A DNA stretch of 64,000 nucleotides from an uncultured Chlorobiaceae bacterium (lineage in GTDB: Bacteria; Bacteroidota; Chlorobiia; Chlorobiales; Chlorobiaceae). Below the pieces are notes generated by a model. That model searched no databases, was not told the DNA's origin, and saw nothing but the letters and a program-made list of their open reading frames with translations. The stretch lies in NCBI GenBank assembly GCA_903820085.1, contig CAIJGA010000021.1, positions 62,001 to 126,000 of the forward strand, written 5' to 3'. Shown one piece after another: positions 63,218-64,000 of this stretch; within the stretch, counting starts at the first letter, position 1, and every line of letters starts with the position of its first letter. A program made the translations under genes and the position numbers.

Positions 63218-63640
63218 CTATTTTTTTGCTTCATCAATCTGACGCAGGATTTCCCGCAGCGAACCGGCCGTCTCCAGCCTCTCGTCGTCCGTGGCGGCAT
63301 GGTAAAAACTGATAATTGCTTTGCCGCCGATACCGATCGGGGGATACTCTTTTTCGGCAAGCATCGGCATCAGGGCAAGGAATTTTATCACACTCTCCTT
63401 CTCCATCCCGTTGATTCTGCCGAGGACATCTTCTGCGATACCCTGAGAGGCATCCTCACCGAGACCAGCAACATAAGCGGCGCTCTGCACGGCACCGTAC
63501 TGAAAACCAAGTACAGCAAAAACAATATCCCTGCTTGTCCTGCTTTCCAGTCCAGCCGGGCATTGCCCGATTGCTTCAGCGAGGAACTGCAGTGCCATTT
63601 TTGTTACGGCCTCGATGTTTTCTTCATGATTATTCTGCAT
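63218..63640 (-). CDS. Small helical protein, unknown
   Basis: A 140-residue soluble protein from ATG 63640 (TTG 63649 also possible). It is mostly helical, with AVTKMALQFLAEAIG, ESVIKFLALMPMLAEKEYPPIG and a conserved-looking IGGKAIISFYHAATDDER segment. It has no signal peptide or metal motif. I considered an AhpD-like fold but the CxxC motif is lacking. It probably shares a transcript with the fatty acid hydroxylase gene. Confidence 0.7.
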   Translation of the reverse strand: MQNNHEENIEAVTKMALQFLAEAIGQCPAGLESRTSRDIVFAVLGFQYGAVQSAAYVAGLGEDASQGIAEDVLGRINGMEKESVIKFLALMPMLAEKEYPPIGIGGKAIISFYHAATDDERLETAGSLREILRQIDEAKK

Positions 63641-63816
63641 CAGGATCAAGAATTTTGTTGCACATTTTGCACATTTATAGGTCAGCGTTCATGAACGATG
63701 GAAGTCTTTCGCTCTTAACCGGTGTTTGCGATCATGATTTTGAATTGTTACAGACGTGTTAACCGTGCTATCCGGCATTTTAGTAGTATACAATAATTGA
63801 CGAATATCATGGAAAA

Positions 63817-64000
63817 ATGGCAGAATCACTTATTCCTGTTTTTAATCCTATGGAGATGACCCTGTTGCTGTGGATGATTGCTGCGATCCTTGTTATTATC
63901 GGTTTTGCCGGGCTGGTGCTGCCCGCTTTGCCCGGAATGGTCCTGATATTTTGCGGTCTTGTGGTTGCAGCCTGGGCCGAGCATTTTGTCTATGTCGGAT
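63817..64000 (+). CDS. DUF456 family membrane protein, 5' part
   Basis: An open frame from ATG 63817 runs off the right edge. The visible 61 codons give a hydrophobic protein (TLLLWMIAAILVIIGFAGL, then LPALPGMVLIFCGLVVAAW). The P-x-LPG turn between two helices is typical of DUF456. ATG 63809 is out of frame and soon stops. The function of the family is unknown. Confidence 0.75.
   Translation, partial: MAESLIPVFNPMEMTLLLWMIAAILVIIGFAGLVLPALPGMVLIFCGLVVAAWAEHFVYVG

Noticed and set aside
63211-63360. N-terminal extension of the fatty acid hydroxylase
   Set aside because: It lies in the coding region of the next gene on the same strand in another frame and is basic without hydrophobic character.
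63218-63640. AhpD/carboxymuconolactone decarboxylase assignment
   Set aside because: The CxxC or the catalytic histidine pattern of that fold is not present.
1-64000. CRISPR arrays, rRNA or tRNA genes, intact insertion sequences
   Set aside because: Gaps were read on both strands; no regular spaced repeats, cloverleaf-like sequence or transposase frame was seen.

Overview
The window looks like chromosomal DNA from a green sulfur bacterium (Chlorobiaceae; Chlorobium/Pelodictyon-like). This is an inference from gene content. It has a nitrogenase-type homocitrate synthase next to a NifA-type activator. It has reductive-TCA-related enzymes (class I fumarase beside a biotin-dependent carboxyltransferase) and an archaeal-type fructose-bisphosphate aldolase/phosphatase. 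It also has a FISUMP-domain exported protein and many small transcription units of moderate GC with frequent strand switches. I saw no rRNA, tRNA, CRISPR array or intact insertion sequence.

Region by region. 1-9.9 kb: end of a DUF697-type membrane protein, a small membrane protein, an aldo/keto reductase, MreB with a clear terminator, nifV-nifA on the minus strand, an adenine deaminase-HPRT purine salvage pair, a DUF3592 membrane protein and CorA. 9.9-16.1 kb: an accessory island with a decayed partial copy of a ligase gene, a cupin, a methyltransferase overlapping a cyanophycin-synthetase-like ligase whose Mur-ligase half has lost its P-loop, a GNAT-BKACE fusion and a shortened FISUMP protein. 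16.3-20.9 kb: RNase R, class II photolyase and a class I glutamine amidotransferase. 21.4-29.8 kb: an exopolysaccharide/glycan cluster (processive GT2 synthase, PgaB-like deacetylase-hydrolase fusion, GT39-like protein, polyprenyl-phosphate GT2, GtrA) ending in a histidine-decarboxylase-like enzyme. 29.8-38.3 kb: an outer-membrane protein, then a tripartite RND efflux operon flanked by relics of signalling genes. 38.3-44.2 kb: FBP aldolase/phosphatase, RF3 and an amino-acid ABC transporter whose binding protein looks circularly permuted and whose ATPase carries a GHKL-like tail. 44.3-51.6 kb: pyrophosphatase, a HAD phosphatase plus NeuB-like sugar acid synthase, HtpG, an erythrin-VIT iron/manganese exporter-like protein, an APH-kinase fusion and UspA. 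51.7-64 kb: fumarase and carboxyltransferase, a zinc-ribbon LRR protein, a GH65 phosphorylase with a GT4, DnaQ-like exonuclease, rhodanese, fatty acid hydroxylase and the start of a DUF456 protein.

The best candidate for an undescribed system is the 10-16 kb island. A methyltransferase and a CphA2-like amide ligase are translationally coupled, a damaged second copy of the ligase lies upstream, and a protein joining a beta-keto-acid cleavage enzyme to an N-acyltransferase lies directly downstream in convergent orientation. Together these could make a modified, acylated amino-acid conjugate. That product is a hypothesis. A second unusual locus is the amino-acid ABC transporter at 41.4-44.1 kb, with two unusual protein architectures in one operon.
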